DNA of 64,000 bases from Anaerolineaceae bacterium (GCA_020634115.1 JACKCH010000015.1:1-64000); one strand, 5' to 3'; counted from the stretch's first letter, positions 18,509 to 27,775 are shown. Made by a program: numbers and translations. Notes: generated from the sequence alone by a model not told the origin.

Positions 18509-19336
18509 TCAGGTTTCTGGCTCATTATGCCAGCGTTCAAACAACGGATTGAGCAGCGCCGTACAATCCTGAAGGGCTATCACCGGATCCGGTTTCATCG
18601 TTTCGGGCAGCAGTTCCAGGATAAAGTTCCCGGCAAACCCTCTGTCCCATAATGCGCCGATAATTGCCGGCCAATCAACCGATCCCTGCCCCGGTGGGGT
18701 ATGGCGTTGATTCGTTTCCAGGTCAAAATCACTGGCGTGTACGTGCGCGATAGATGGCAGGTCACGGAGATAGAACATCGGGTCCTGCTGCATTTGATAA
18801 GTATGGGTAACGTCAAAAGTATAGCTCAGATTAGGGCGATCAATCTGCTTCGCAAAGGCGATCATGGTTTCTGGTGAACTGCCCATCGGGGAACCGGGTG
18901 TATTTTCCAGCGCGATGATGACATCATGACGGATCGCGGTATCGCACAGCAGTCGCAGATTGGCAAGTGTCGCATCCAGGAACGAACCTCTGGACATGTT
19001 CTCCCAGGGGCCATGAATCACAATCGTCGTACACTTCAGCGCCCCTGCCAGTTCGCCCAGGCCGCGACAGATCTGCTGCCCGAACTCGAACGCCGACGGA
19101 TACGGATTATACAGGAAGGGAGCCAGAATTTGTGGGAAGTGAATGCCGCAGAATTCAAAACGCCCATCACTGAGTTCAAAAAGCGTCTCCGCAAACTCCG
19201 GAAAGCATTCCTGTGGGGACTGCGGCATCAATTCAACCCCATTCCACGGCTGCTGGGCAAGAATATCAAACGTATCCTGCAAAGAAAGTGGGAAAAATGC
19301 CGCCGTACTCACACCTAATCTTAGTTTGCCGTCCAA
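18509..19336 (-). CDS. TIM-barrel sugar isomerase/epimerase
   Basis: This 275-residue protein has the AP-endonuclease-2/xylose-isomerase-like TIM barrel. Metal ligands are likely in IIALENT, FDVTH, HVHASD and ILELLPE. The family includes isomerases, epimerases, dehydratases and lyases, so the reaction cannot be fixed. TTG 19336 is chosen because AGAGGAG lies exactly 6 bases upstream; longer in-frame starts would run into the hairpin at 19381-19414 and lack a site. It follows the solute-binding gene in the SorC operon. Confidence 0.8.
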   Translation of the reverse strand: MDGKLRLGVSTAAFFPLSLQDTFDILAQQPWNGVELMPQSPQECFPEFAETLFELSDGRFEFCGIHFPQILAPFLYNPYPSAFEFGQQICRGLGELAGALKCTTIVIHGPWENMSRGSFLDATLANLRLLCDTAIRHDVIIALENTPGSPMGSSPETMIAFAKQIDRPNLSYTFDVTHTYQMQQDPMFYLRDLPSIAHVHASDFDLETNQRHTPPGQGSVDWPAIIGALWDRGFAGNFILELLPETMKPDPVIALQDCTALLNPLFERWHNEPET

Positions 19337-19380
19337 ACCCGTCTCCTCTATAGTCTCATCATTCGAGGGCATCACACATG

Positions 19381-19414
19381 CCGCAGAGGCGGGTGTTGCA
19401 CCCACCCTCTGCGG
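19381..19414 (-). terminator. Hairpin after the solute-binding gene
   Basis: CCGCAGAGG-CGGGTG and CACCCA-CCCTCTGCGG pair around TTG to form a long stem with one bulge. It lies 17 bases past the stop of the solute-binding gene. No T run follows, so partial termination or protection of the upstream message is more likely than a full stop. Confidence 0.5.
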
Positions 19415-19431
19415 ACGTACTTCAACTGTCG

Positions 19432-20679
19432 CTAGTTGCCCATCTCCGCGATCAAGGCGGCTGCGGCAGCATCTAACGCTTCCTGTGGTGTAGCCTGTTC
19501 GAGTTCAACCTGTTCGATTGCATCGGCGAGCAGACCATCCATCGTTCCCATTTCCCAGAAATGCGGGTACTGGCTGGCAACCGCGAGCTGCTCAAACCCG
19601 GCTGCAAAGGCGGGTTGTTCCTCAAATGCGGTAACCACTTCTTCGGCTTCTGCCGCTGCTGTCTGGATCGGGACATACCCGGTTGCCAGTGTCCAGGCGA
19701 TGCTGTTTTCCGGGGCGATGAGCCACTTGAGGAAGCGCCAGGTCGCCAATTCATGGGCTTCGTCGCTGGGGAACATCGCCAGCGCAGCGCCGCCTACTGT
19801 CGCTCCACGACTCACATTGCCGGGCAGGAAGTCGGTGCCAAAGGCGAATTGGGCACCAGCAGCCACGCGGCCAATATTGCCGGTGGAGGACATCCAGAAC
19901 GCGACACGCCCGGCGATAAACAGGTCGCGAGAATCGCCATGTTGGGCCGGGGGCATCAGACCGGCGTCAATCAAGCTCTTCCAGAATTCCATCGCACCAT
20001 AACCGGCCTCCGAATTAAACAGCGGCGCGGATGAATCTTCATTCATAATCTGGCCGCCGTTCTGGAGGATCAGCCCTTTGAGCCACCAGGCTTCATCACG
20101 TACTTCAATGCCAATTGTTCCCGGAACTGCGTCCACCACGGTTTGCGCCTGTGCAACCAGTTCATCCCATGTCTGGGGCGGAGTTGCGGGGTCCAGCCCG
20201 GCCTGGGTCATCAGGTCCTGGTTGTAGTACATGACCATTGTGCTGTTATTGAACGGCAGTGAGCAGATGTGCCCTTCGTAGGCGTTATAGTCCCACAACA
20301 CCTGCCAATAGTCTTCCATATTGATGCCTTCGTCGCCATTCATGTAGTCTTCGATCAGGTAGTTCCCTTCACGACAGGTCCACAGCGGCGCGGCAGCGAC
20401 CAGACCGCCATCCGGCAGTTCGCCACTTTCAATACCGGCAATGAGTTTCGTAGCGGTTTCGCCGTAGTCACCACTGAAAGTACCTTCAACGGTAATGCCG
20501 TACTCATTGGTTGCATTGAACTCATCAATCAGTGCTTGCAGCATCTCGCCCTGGGTACCGCTGATTGCGTACCAGAAAGAAATCGTCACCGGTTCAGATG
20601 ACTGAGCCGAAACACCCAGTATCCCCGCAGTCATGAGGAACAGAGCCGAAAGTGTGAGCCAAAACGCAAGTTTCTTCAT
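19432..20679 (-). CDS. Family 1 solute-binding protein, UgpB type
   Basis: This 415-residue exported protein binds the substrate of an ABC importer. The signal peptide runs to about VSAQS. TISFWYAISG, a MVMYYNQDLMTQAG strand and a conserved WRFLKWL helix place it with UgpB-like binders of sugars or glycerophosphodiesters. Two permeases lie upstream in the operon, but no ATPase is present. Confidence 0.9.
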   Translation of the reverse strand: MKKLAFWLTLSALFLMTAGILGVSAQSSEPVTISFWYAISGTQGEMLQALIDEFNATNEYGITVEGTFSGDYGETATKLIAGIESGELPDGGLVAAAPLWTCREGNYLIEDYMNGDEGINMEDYWQVLWDYNAYEGHICSLPFNNSTMVMYYNQDLMTQAGLDPATPPQTWDELVAQAQTVVDAVPGTIGIEVRDEAWWLKGLILQNGGQIMNEDSSAPLFNSEAGYGAMEFWKSLIDAGLMPPAQHGDSRDLFIAGRVAFWMSSTGNIGRVAAGAQFAFGTDFLPGNVSRGATVGGAALAMFPSDEAHELATWRFLKWLIAPENSIAWTLATGYVPIQTAAAEAEEVVTAFEEQPAFAAGFEQLAVASQYPHFWEMGTMDGLLADAIEQVELEQATPQEALDAAAAALIAEMGN

Positions 20680-20788
20680 GATAAAAATCCTTTCCTGAAA
20701 ACTGTCAACGAGTTAGGTTGAAATGAGTTCTTTAAAATCCGGACAAAGCGCCTCCTATGGTTACCTACAGAACCTATCCAATTGTTTC

Positions 20789-21625
20789 TTATCCTTTTGT
20801 TCCGGTCATAGCGATACCTTCAATGAACTGCCGCTGTGCCGCGAAGAACAGGAGGATAATCGGGATAACGGCCATCAACGCGCCGGCCATCATATAATTC
20901 AACTGAGCGCCGCTCTCCTCGACAAAGAACCGCAGCCCGATAGGAAGCGTTCGCATCGCCTGGGTGTTGGTCACGATAAGCGGCCAGAGATAGGAATCCC
21001 ACTCCGAAAGAAAAATGAACAGGGTAATCGTTGCCAGGGCGGGGCGTGCCAGGGGCAGGATAATCTGCATGAGAATTCGCAGGCGACCGGCACCATCCAC
21101 CCGCGCAGCATCTTCCAACTCGCGGGGTAAACCGGCGAAGAACTGCCGCAGAAAGAACACAGCGAAAGCATTCGCCAGAAACGGGACGACCAGCGCCTGA
21201 TAGGTGTCTATCCAACCCAACCGGCTGACTAACAGGAAGAGCGGCAGCATCGTTACCTGGTTAGGGATTACCAGGGTTGCCAGGTAGAGAATAAACAGGA
21301 AGTCCCGGCCAAAAAACTCAAGCCGCGCAAAAGCGTATGCCGCAAGGGCAGAGGTTATAACCTGGCTGACAGTAATCAGGATTGTCACCAGCAGGCTGTT
21401 GAAGTAGAACCGCACGAAAGGCACGGTCTCCAGCACATGACTGAAGTTATCCCAATGAAATTCCTGCGGGAAAAAGGTCGGTGGGTAAACATAGACTTCC
21501 TGATTCCCCTTGAACGCGGTGAATACCATCCAAATGAATGGGAAAATCATCACCAGGCTGACAGTAGCCAGCAGAATGTAACTGGCCCAGCGACCGAAGA
21601 AGCGTCCTGTGCGATAGCTCGTCAT
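20789..21625 (-). CDS. Carbohydrate ABC transporter permease, UgpE/MalG type
   Basis: This 278-residue membrane protein has about six helices. Its EAA-type loop reads EDAARVDGAGRLRILMQIILP. ATG 21625 overlaps the stop of the upstream permease in ATGA, which decides the start; longer frames lie inside that gene. It would form the importer channel with the permease at 21622-22578. Confidence 0.9.
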   Translation of the reverse strand: MTSYRTGRFFGRWASYILLATVSLVMIFPFIWMVFTAFKGNQEVYVYPPTFFPQEFHWDNFSHVLETVPFVRFYFNSLLVTILITVSQVITSALAAYAFARLEFFGRDFLFILYLATLVIPNQVTMLPLFLLVSRLGWIDTYQALVVPFLANAFAVFFLRQFFAGLPRELEDAARVDGAGRLRILMQIILPLARPALATITLFIFLSEWDSYLWPLIVTNTQAMRTLPIGLRFFVEESGAQLNYMMAGALMAVIPIILLFFAAQRQFIEGIAMTGTKG

Positions 21626-22578
21626 TCGTAATTCACCCTCGGCTCGATAAAGCGTCGCTGGACATAGGTTATGCAAAGCACCACCGCTAACAGGATGAAT
21701 GATACCGCCGCTGCCTGCCCGAATTTGAATTCCTGGAATGCAAGACGGTACAGGTAGAAGACGATGACCTCGGCACTGTTTAGCGGCCCGCCATCCGGCA
21801 CAAGCACATGGATCAAGGAGAAAACCTTGAACGAGTTGATGATGCCGACAACCAGCACGAAAAAGGTGACCGGGGATAGCAGGGGAAGCGTGATGAAACG
21901 GAACCGCTGCCAGGCGGATGCGCCGTCTATCTCGGCTGCCTCATAGTACATGCGGGAAATACTCTGCAGCCCGGCCAGGAAGATAACCACGTCGTACCCC
22001 AATCCTTTCCAGAGGGCGACGAATGCTACTGAAGGCATTGCCAGATTTGGGTCACGCAGCCAGCGTTGTGCCGGGAGTCCCAGCGATTCCAACAGGCTGT
22101 TGAGAAGCCCGAAACTGGGGTTATAGATCACCCGCCAGATGGCGGCGACAGCCACGACTGATGTAATCACCGGCAGGAAATAGGCCATGCGAAAGAAACT
22201 GATCCCACGCAATTTCTGGTTCAGCAGCAGGGCAATACCCAGCGCGAGAACCATGTCGAGCGGGATTTTGATCGCGCTGAAATAGAGTGTATTTTTGAAA
22301 GCGTTCCAGAATTCGGGTTCACTTAACGTGTAGGTGTAGTTCTGCAGGCCGACAAAAGCGTCAGGTGTCGAGCGTGCCTCCCAACTGGTGAAACTCAGGT
22401 TAAAAGCCCAGGCGATAGGAATATAAGTGAAGATCAGCAGGGCGATCAGCGATGGCGAAAGGAAAGCCAGTCCAGTGAGAAAGTCACGCCGCCGCCGGGG
22501 TGTTTGCCACTGGTATTTGAATTCGCTGAGATTTCTTCGCCCGTGATTCAGGATATCGGACAGAAAATTCAAAAACAT
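21622..22578 (-). CDS. Carbohydrate ABC transporter permease, UgpA/MalF type
   Basis: This 318-residue membrane protein carries the EAA loop EAAEIDGASAWQRFRFITLP. ATG 22578 shares one base with the upstream stop (TAATG) and has a GAGAGGG site, so translation is coupled to the ADP-ribosylglycohydrolase-like gene. A basic stretch RRRRDF near residue 27 precedes the first helix. Confidence 0.9.
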   Translation of the reverse strand: MFLNFLSDILNHGRRNLSEFKYQWQTPRRRRDFLTGLAFLSPSLIALLIFTYIPIAWAFNLSFTSWEARSTPDAFVGLQNYTYTLSEPEFWNAFKNTLYFSAIKIPLDMVLALGIALLLNQKLRGISFFRMAYFLPVITSVVAVAAIWRVIYNPSFGLLNSLLESLGLPAQRWLRDPNLAMPSVAFVALWKGLGYDVVIFLAGLQSISRMYYEAAEIDGASAWQRFRFITLPLLSPVTFFVLVVGIINSFKVFSLIHVLVPDGGPLNSAEVIVFYLYRLAFQEFKFGQAAAVSFILLAVVLCITYVQRRFIEPRVNYE

Positions 22579-23621
22579 TATTCCCTCTCCTGCCGCTTTT
22601 GCCGGATAGCAATGAGCCTGTGCGCGGTTTCCGCTATATCCAGGCTGTTCGTTGTCTCTACCTGTGCCAGCCACTCCCGGTTAATGGCCTGCAACCCACG
22701 CCACCCGCCACACAAAGCCCCCGTCATTGAAGCCAGGGTATCCGAATCGCCGCCCAGATTGGCTGCCCACAGCATAGCCTGCTGCGGATCGCCATCTGCC
22801 AGCCCCGCCAGCCCAATAGCACACGGCAGCAGCTGTTCTGCATACATATCCACGCCAATCAGTTCATACAGACGCAGCAGCACGGTTTCTTGGGGAAGGG
22901 TCTGGATCCAGTCCAGCACATAGTCAACCCGTTTCTCAATGGGGGGTGCCCAGCTCCAGTCTCCATAGTTTCTGCCAATGACCGCGCCATCTTTGGCGGC
23001 AGCACCAATCGAATGAATATCTGCGCCGGGTTCCAGCGCCGCCGCCAGCGCGAAGGCCATCGCCATCGCTCCGGAAATCGCATTCCGGGTATAGTGGCTC
23101 ACCGCGCAGGACGCGACGACCTGTTCAATCAGTTTGTCCCGATCAGCAAAGACAATCGCCAGCGGCGCAACCCGCATCGCTGCACCCACACTTGTGCCGC
23201 CGCGTGGGACTTCGCTGAGTGGCCTGCCTTCTCCAAGTGCCGCTAGTGTTTTGAGCGTGGATGGTCCCACGAAGCGATTGGCCTGAACACGTGGCGACTG
23301 CCCCCATTCCAGCAAGCGCCGGGCGAATTCAAGTGGGTCAATGTTCTCATGGTCAATCAAAATCTGGGCCAGCAGCATGGTGTGGTCAGTATCATCCGTC
23401 ACTGCGCCCACCGGCAGCCTGTGATGCGGGTGGCTGGCGTTGGCAACTGTAAGTTGGGTTATCCCGCCGTACCATTCCTCTATCAGGTCTGGCGTGAGGA
23501 ACTCACTGGGCATTCCCAGTGCGTCACCAATCGCAACGCCCGCCAGCATTCCGGCGGCACGTTCCAGGGTGGAATCCTGTGCCGAGAGATTCAGGTCTGA
23601 CGGAGTGCTGTGAGGGGGCAT
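22578..23621 (-). CDS. ADP-ribosylglycohydrolase-family protein
   Basis: This 347-residue protein has the all-alpha, two-magnesium fold of the ADP-ribosylglycohydrolase family. Metal-binding motifs are visible: GDALGMPSE near residue 33, TDDTDHT near residue 76 and GGDSDT near residue 297. Characterised members cleave N- or O-glycosidic bonds to ADP-ribose. Placement inside a sugar import operon suggests it acts on a small nucleoside-like or glycosidic nutrient rather than on ADP-ribosylated protein, which is inference. It begins 2 bases after the kinase stop. Confidence 0.85.
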   Translation of the reverse strand: MPPHSTPSDLNLSAQDSTLERAAGMLAGVAIGDALGMPSEFLTPDLIEEWYGGITQLTVANASHPHHRLPVGAVTDDTDHTMLLAQILIDHENIDPLEFARRLLEWGQSPRVQANRFVGPSTLKTLAALGEGRPLSEVPRGGTSVGAAMRVAPLAIVFADRDKLIEQVVASCAVSHYTRNAISGAMAMAFALAAALEPGADIHSIGAAAKDGAVIGRNYGDWSWAPPIEKRVDYVLDWIQTLPQETVLLRLYELIGVDMYAEQLLPCAIGLAGLADGDPQQAMLWAANLGGDSDTLASMTGALCGGWRGLQAINREWLAQVETTNSLDIAETAHRLIAIRQKRQERE

Positions 23622-23623
23622 CC

Positions 23624-24640
23624 TTAAGATTCTGTCCTTTCGCCGTAAGCCGCGATTCTGAGTACATTCACCGCGCCGGGACGTATTCGTATCTGGCTGA
23701 CATCTGATGGGCGAAGCGCGGCCAGCGGGTTACCATCGGCGCACAGTACAGCCGGGTAATCCAGCCCGGTAACCTGAATCACATCGTCATTCAGCAGGCT
23801 GACATAAGCCGAATGAACCGGCTCTGTTTGCAGATGTTCCGTGAGGTCGAGGCTGGTACAAACCAGCGCCTGTTCGCAGACAACACATCCTGCGGGCGCT
23901 CCTGCTACCGATGAAAGCCCGACGCCACCAATGATCGCTTTACCAAAGAAACACTCATAATGGGTGAACCCCGCGACCACCGTGCCAACGCTCTGGCCGG
24001 AGCTAACGAGAATTTCGCCCCTCCGGCTGTGCTTGGTCACGCGCGCCGCATCATTGCCGATGGGACGCGGTTTGCCGGGTATCTGCCGGGATTCCATGAA
24101 GGCGTTGGCATCCAGATCCTGGTATGCACCGCTGACTGTGCCGACGATGGTGGCACCGATAACGACATCATTGAATGCCAGCGCCATCGTCTTTCCGTTA
24201 TAGCTGGCTTCCAGAGCGTTAATTTGTTCGACACGAAAATCGCAATCATGCAGGTCATCAACCTGCGCCGCTTTGCAGGTAATCAGATCCCCGGCATTGA
24301 TCGAGCCAGCGCCAACCCCCAGAATAGGACAGCTAAAACCGGCCTGGTAAATGGCAAAGGCTATATCGGACAATGTGCCATCACCCCCGATGACGACCAG
24401 CGCATCAACACCTTCCTGGAGCGCGGCAGAGGCTACTGCCTGGGATGCAGCCCGGCCAGTCAGTGATGGGATCGCCAGGACACGAGCTGAGGCAATTGCT
24501 TCTCCGCCCAAGGATCCAGGGCCGGTAAACACGGTTTCCACGCGCAGCGCCTGCACCAATCGTTGCGCGATACTCAGGTTGTGTGCTGCTCCCTGTCCTG
24601 ACTTTGGATTGACGATCAGGCCAATATTCCTGAGTCTCAC
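23624..24640 (-). CDS. ATP-NAD-kinase-like kinase (COG3199 type)
   Basis: This 338-residue protein shows the NAD-kinase/diacylglycerol-kinase fold: IGLIVNPKSGQG at the start and the phosphate-binding VVIGGDGTLSD near residue 85. The C-terminal half is beta-rich as in the family. GTG 24640 is chosen because AGAAGG lies 9 bases upstream; the longer frame would overlap the aldolase gene. COG3199 proteins are annotated as predicted ATP- or polyphosphate-dependent NAD kinases with unsure substrates. In this operon it may phosphorylate the imported compound or its aglycone. Confidence 0.72.
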   Translation of the reverse strand: MRLRNIGLIVNPKSGQGAAHNLSIAQRLVQALRVETVFTGPGSLGGEAIASARVLAIPSLTGRAASQAVASAALQEGVDALVVIGGDGTLSDIAFAIYQAGFSCPILGVGAGSINAGDLITCKAAQVDDLHDCDFRVEQINALEASYNGKTMALAFNDVVIGATIVGTVSGAYQDLDANAFMESRQIPGKPRPIGNDAARVTKHSRRGEILVSSGQSVGTVVAGFTHYECFFGKAIIGGVGLSSVAGAPAGCVVCEQALVCTSLDLTEHLQTEPVHSAYVSLLNDDVIQVTGLDYPAVLCADGNPLAALRPSDVSQIRIRPGAVNVLRIAAYGERTES

Positions 24641-24687
24641 GGAATCTACCCTTCTCGAATTAAGAACAGTTGACGCATTGACCGTAT

Positions 24688-25449
24688 TTACGTTAACGCC
24701 GAACCATGAACTGCTTTTACAATCGCACGTGTGGTTTCGGCAGGCGTGTCGGATTGCCACACATTGCGGCCAATGGCGACTCCCATGCTTCCCGCTGTCA
24801 ACGCATCATGAATTTCGGCCAGCACACTATCCGGTGACTTCGCGCTGCCGCCCAGTACCAGTACCGGGGCAAAACAGCTTTCTGTCACTTCGGCATAGGC
24901 TTCCGGTGTGCCAACATATTTCGTCTTGATGATGTCCGCGCCCAGTTCCGCACCGACGCGCGCCGCCAATGCCACCTGTTCGACGGTAGGTTTGCCCATA
25001 AATCCTAATGGAAGCATCTCCGCCATGAGCGGCATCCCGAGAGTCCGGCATTCCGCCGCCACCTGTCCTAGGGTTCGCAGGCTGTCACTTTCATCTGGCG
25101 TGCCGCAGAAGCCCATCACGGCTACGGCGTCCGCGCCCAGACGCAGGGCATCCTCAACCGATGCAATCAGGTGCATCGCGCCAAAACTGTCACTGAGCGT
25201 GGTCGCACCGCCATCCAGGCGGACAATCAGCCCCAGCTTGCCGATATCCGCCGCAAAATGGGCGGCAATTCCTGGTGTGGTTAAGATCGCGTCTGCCCCA
25301 CCTTCACGGATTTGCTGAAGTAGCTGTCCGGGTTTTTTTAATCCCGCCAGAGGCGTCATTCCAGGTAAACCATGATCCATCGCAACAACCACCGCCCGCC
25401 CATCCTGGGCGAAAATGTGGTTCATACGGATCGTTTTCGCAGCACTCAT
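24688..25449 (-). CDS. Class I aldolase, DhnA/LsrF type
   Basis: This 253-residue TIM-barrel protein belongs to the DhnA-type fructose-bisphosphate aldolase family that also holds LsrF. The Schiff-base lysine is probably in IIKTKYVG (about residue 175), and the phosphate-binding loop near the C-terminus reads GVAIGRN. It should cleave or form a phosphorylated ketose. It directly follows a SorC-type regulator, as LsrF-like enzymes often do. Confidence 0.82.
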   Translation of the reverse strand: MSAAKTIRMNHIFAQDGRAVVVAMDHGLPGMTPLAGLKKPGQLLQQIREGGADAILTTPGIAAHFAADIGKLGLIVRLDGGATTLSDSFGAMHLIASVEDALRLGADAVAVMGFCGTPDESDSLRTLGQVAAECRTLGMPLMAEMLPLGFMGKPTVEQVALAARVGAELGADIIKTKYVGTPEAYAEVTESCFAPVLVLGGSAKSPDSVLAEIHDALTAGSMGVAIGRNVWQSDTPAETTRAIVKAVHGSALT

Positions 25450-25465
25450 TGCTTTGTGTCCTGAT

Positions 25466-26434
25466 CTAGTCTTCGATTAAAGGAAGTATCTGGCGAACGG
25501 CTGCTTCATCGGTGATTAAGGTGTTGATGAAGCCGCCCCGTGCGGCACCGATAATGGCGCTGGCTTTGGCAGCCCCCCCCGCTACACCAATCCGGTGTGG
25601 GATCTTTTTCAGATGGTCTAATTCGATACTGATGACATGTTCCAGTCCGTTGTTAATGACATTGCCATCCATATCGAAGAAACGCATACAGATGTCGCCC
25701 ACCGCGTTCATGTCCCGCAGTCGATCATAAACGTTGCCGGTCATATAGTCGGCGAAGAGCATCTGCACATCTTCACCCAGATCAATATTGCCGATGCCAA
25801 ACAGAGCGACATCCACTTCGTTCCACATAGTTGAAATCGGCATAATGTCTCGAGAAGCCATCAACGCGCTATAAATGGCCGCATCTTCCACCAGAGCCGG
25901 GGCGTATAAAGTCTTCCATGTGCCTCCGAATTTCTCACTGAATGTGCGTGCCATCGCATGAACCTGAAAACTGGGCGTGATCTGCCCCAGCCCACCCATA
26001 AATGGCACGATGGTGAGATTGCGGGTGGGTTCGGCTTCCAGAGCCTGCGCCACTTCGTACAGTGTGCGTCCCCAGCCGATGCCCAGCGTTGTACCCTGGC
26101 GCAGCGCGGAACCCATATAGTGGGCGGCGGCATAACCGAGGCGCTTGCGAACATGGGTTGGTTCGTTGCTCTGCCCGGCCACCACGATAACTGTCGAAAG
26201 CCCCAGTTTGAGTTGGAGCGTGTTAGCGAGTGTTTCCACGCTTTCAAAAGGATTGATGACCGAGATTTGTACGATGCCCTCTTCACGTGCTTCCTGCAAC
26301 AGCCTCAATACTTTTGAACGGGAAAGCCCCATTACATCGGCAATTTCAAGCTGAGTCTTACCCTCCAGATAATAGAGTTCAGCGACGGTGTGCATCAGGC
26401 GCAAATGGTCGGAGGCAGTATAGTTTTTTGTCAT
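25466..26434 (-). CDS. SorC-family sugar-responsive regulator
   Basis: This 322-residue protein has an N-terminal helix-turn-helix (about residues 20-45, KTQLEIADVMGLSRSKVLRLL) and a C-terminal sugar-phosphate-binding domain with TTLGIGWGRTL and GVAGGAAKASAI. SorC proteins such as LsrR sense a phosphorylated sugar. ATG 26434 is favoured because a strong promoter and an inverted repeat lie just upstream; a longer frame would swallow both. As the first gene it probably controls the whole operon and itself. Confidence 0.88.
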   Translation of the reverse strand: MTKNYTASDHLRLMHTVAELYYLEGKTQLEIADVMGLSRSKVLRLLQEAREEGIVQISVINPFESVETLANTLQLKLGLSTVIVVAGQSNEPTHVRKRLGYAAAHYMGSALRQGTTLGIGWGRTLYEVAQALEAEPTRNLTIVPFMGGLGQITPSFQVHAMARTFSEKFGGTWKTLYAPALVEDAAIYSALMASRDIMPISTMWNEVDVALFGIGNIDLGEDVQMLFADYMTGNVYDRLRDMNAVGDICMRFFDMDGNVINNGLEHVISIELDHLKKIPHRIGVAGGAAKASAIIGAARGGFINTLITDEAAVRQILPLIED

Positions 26435-26436
26435 AG

Positions 26437-26496
26437 TGAGCAAATGTCCATTACAAATGTTCAGATTGAGTATAACGCGAATGCAAAACCTGTCAA
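26437..26496 (-). promoter_or_regulatory. SorC operon promoter with operator-like dyad
   Basis: On the minus strand TTGACA (26496-26491) and TATACT (26474-26469) are spaced by 16 bases. Just downstream lies an imperfect dyad: TGAGCAAATGT (26437-26447) and ACAAATGTTCA (26453-26463), 8 of 11 positions symmetrical. It sits over the expected transcript start, right for repression by the SorC protein. The assignment of the regulator is inferred. Confidence 0.5.
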
Positions 26497-26696
26497 ATTT
26501 TGCCTTGCAGTTCAAACTGTGTCATCGGGTTGAAGATGATCCTGGCGTTTGAGAGCACAGATTATCATCTTACTGGTTAATCGGTTAAGGGAAGAAATAT
26601 GGGAATTCAAAGTGGGGCTTTCTCTCAGAATCGACTGATCTGCATAACTCCTAAATCTATTGTCCTGGTTGTCATTTCAGCTTTACGGGAAGCCAA

Positions 26697-27677
26697 CTAT
26701 GTCCCCTCCACCCATCCCCGCACCGCCTCATGCCCAGCGAGTAGGTAAAACTCATTGACATCCTTGCCTTGCGGTACCTGGACGCAGTGGGCGGCCCGCG
26801 AGAGACGGGCGATCTGCGCCGCTGCTCCCTGCCCGGCCTGGTCAGCGTCCATGCGGATCAGGATGCTCGGCGCGGTCAGGAACTTCGGATACCAGCGCGG
26901 ATGGATACGCCGGTTGGCCGCGCTGCCAATCGCCGCCGCTGAGATCAGCCCTTCGCCCACCTGCCGGGCAATCAGCGCGTCGAACTCGCCCTCGGTGAGC
27001 AGGATCGGCAGACCAGGCTGGATGTCGTCACCCAGGTACAGGCTGTAGCTGACCTTGCCGCCGGGCACCTGCTGATAGCGCGGCTCGCCGGTGGCACGGC
27101 GCACCTTGATCCCCCAGATCACGCCCTCGCCAAACCAGGGGATGACGATGCCACAGGGGACATTCAGCCCGGCGATGGTCTTCCACTCGCGGTGGCCGCC
27201 GGGGATGTAGCCCAGTCCGGCATCCACGATGGTCTTCTCAGTCAGTCCGCGCTTAGTTTCCAGGTAGTCCCAGGCGCGTTTGCCTTCTTTGCCCCATAGG
27301 GTATCCATCGCGCTACGCGCCACCTCGCGTGCCGCTGCCTGCCAGGCCGCATCCGGTGGTTCGGAGTCGGGCACTGGCTGTTGAATTTGCGGCTGTGTCA
27401 ATTTCGGCAGATCACCCGATACGAGTCGCTCGCAGGCCTCGTGAAACGAGAGCTGGTGATATTCCTGCACCCAGGCAATGGCATCGCCGCCGCGCTGACA
27501 CTTGCCGAAGCAGCGCCAGTGGTCGGCATACACCACCAGCGAGTAACCCTTCGTTTCGTGATGCAGCGGGCATTTATACGTGTTGTAGCTGCTGCCGCGT
27601 GTCTTCGGTTTTCCCAGGTCGTGTTCAACCAGGTCACGGCAGTCAATCCGCGCTTTGAGTTCATGTGTATTCAGCAT
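26697..27677 (-). CDS. DNA primase-like protein with CHC2 zinc finger and Toprim domain
   Basis: This 326-residue protein has an N-terminal CHC2-type zinc finger (CPLHH near residue 36, CFGKC near residue 56) and a C-terminal Toprim domain (TEGEFDAL near residue 229, DADQAG near residue 276). It lacks the helicase-binding part of DnaG. Short primases of this kind are typical of plasmids, phages and integrated elements. AAAGGA lies 8 bases before the ATG. It is the last gene of the ParA-ParB-DUF3987 block. Confidence 0.85.
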   Translation of the reverse strand: MLNTHELKARIDCRDLVEHDLGKPKTRGSSYNTYKCPLHHETKGYSLVVYADHWRCFGKCQRGGDAIAWVQEYHQLSFHEACERLVSGDLPKLTQPQIQQPVPDSEPPDAAWQAAAREVARSAMDTLWGKEGKRAWDYLETKRGLTEKTIVDAGLGYIPGGHREWKTIAGLNVPCGIVIPWFGEGVIWGIKVRRATGEPRYQQVPGGKVSYSLYLGDDIQPGLPILLTEGEFDALIARQVGEGLISAAAIGSAANRRIHPRWYPKFLTAPSILIRMDADQAGQGAAAQIARLSRAAHCVQVPQGKDVNEFYLLAGHEAVRGWVEGT

Positions 27678-27704
27678 GGTGTTTTCCTTTCTTCAAAAAC
27701 TTTC

Positions 27705-27764
27705 GGCAGTGGAAATGCCATATGTCAAAAGTCAAAAGTTCTGACTTCTGGCAAAACCACTGCC
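27705..27764 (-). repeat. Large inverted repeat between primase and DUF3987 genes
   Basis: GGCAGTGGAAATGCCA (27705-27720) pairs with TGGCAAAACCACTGCC (27749-27764), leaving only a 3-base internal mismatch. The loop holds a smaller AAGTC and GACTT pair. The transcript would form a long hairpin just before the primase gene, perhaps to tune expression or terminate partly. Confidence 0.6.
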
Positions 27765-27775
27765 ATAAGTTGTAT

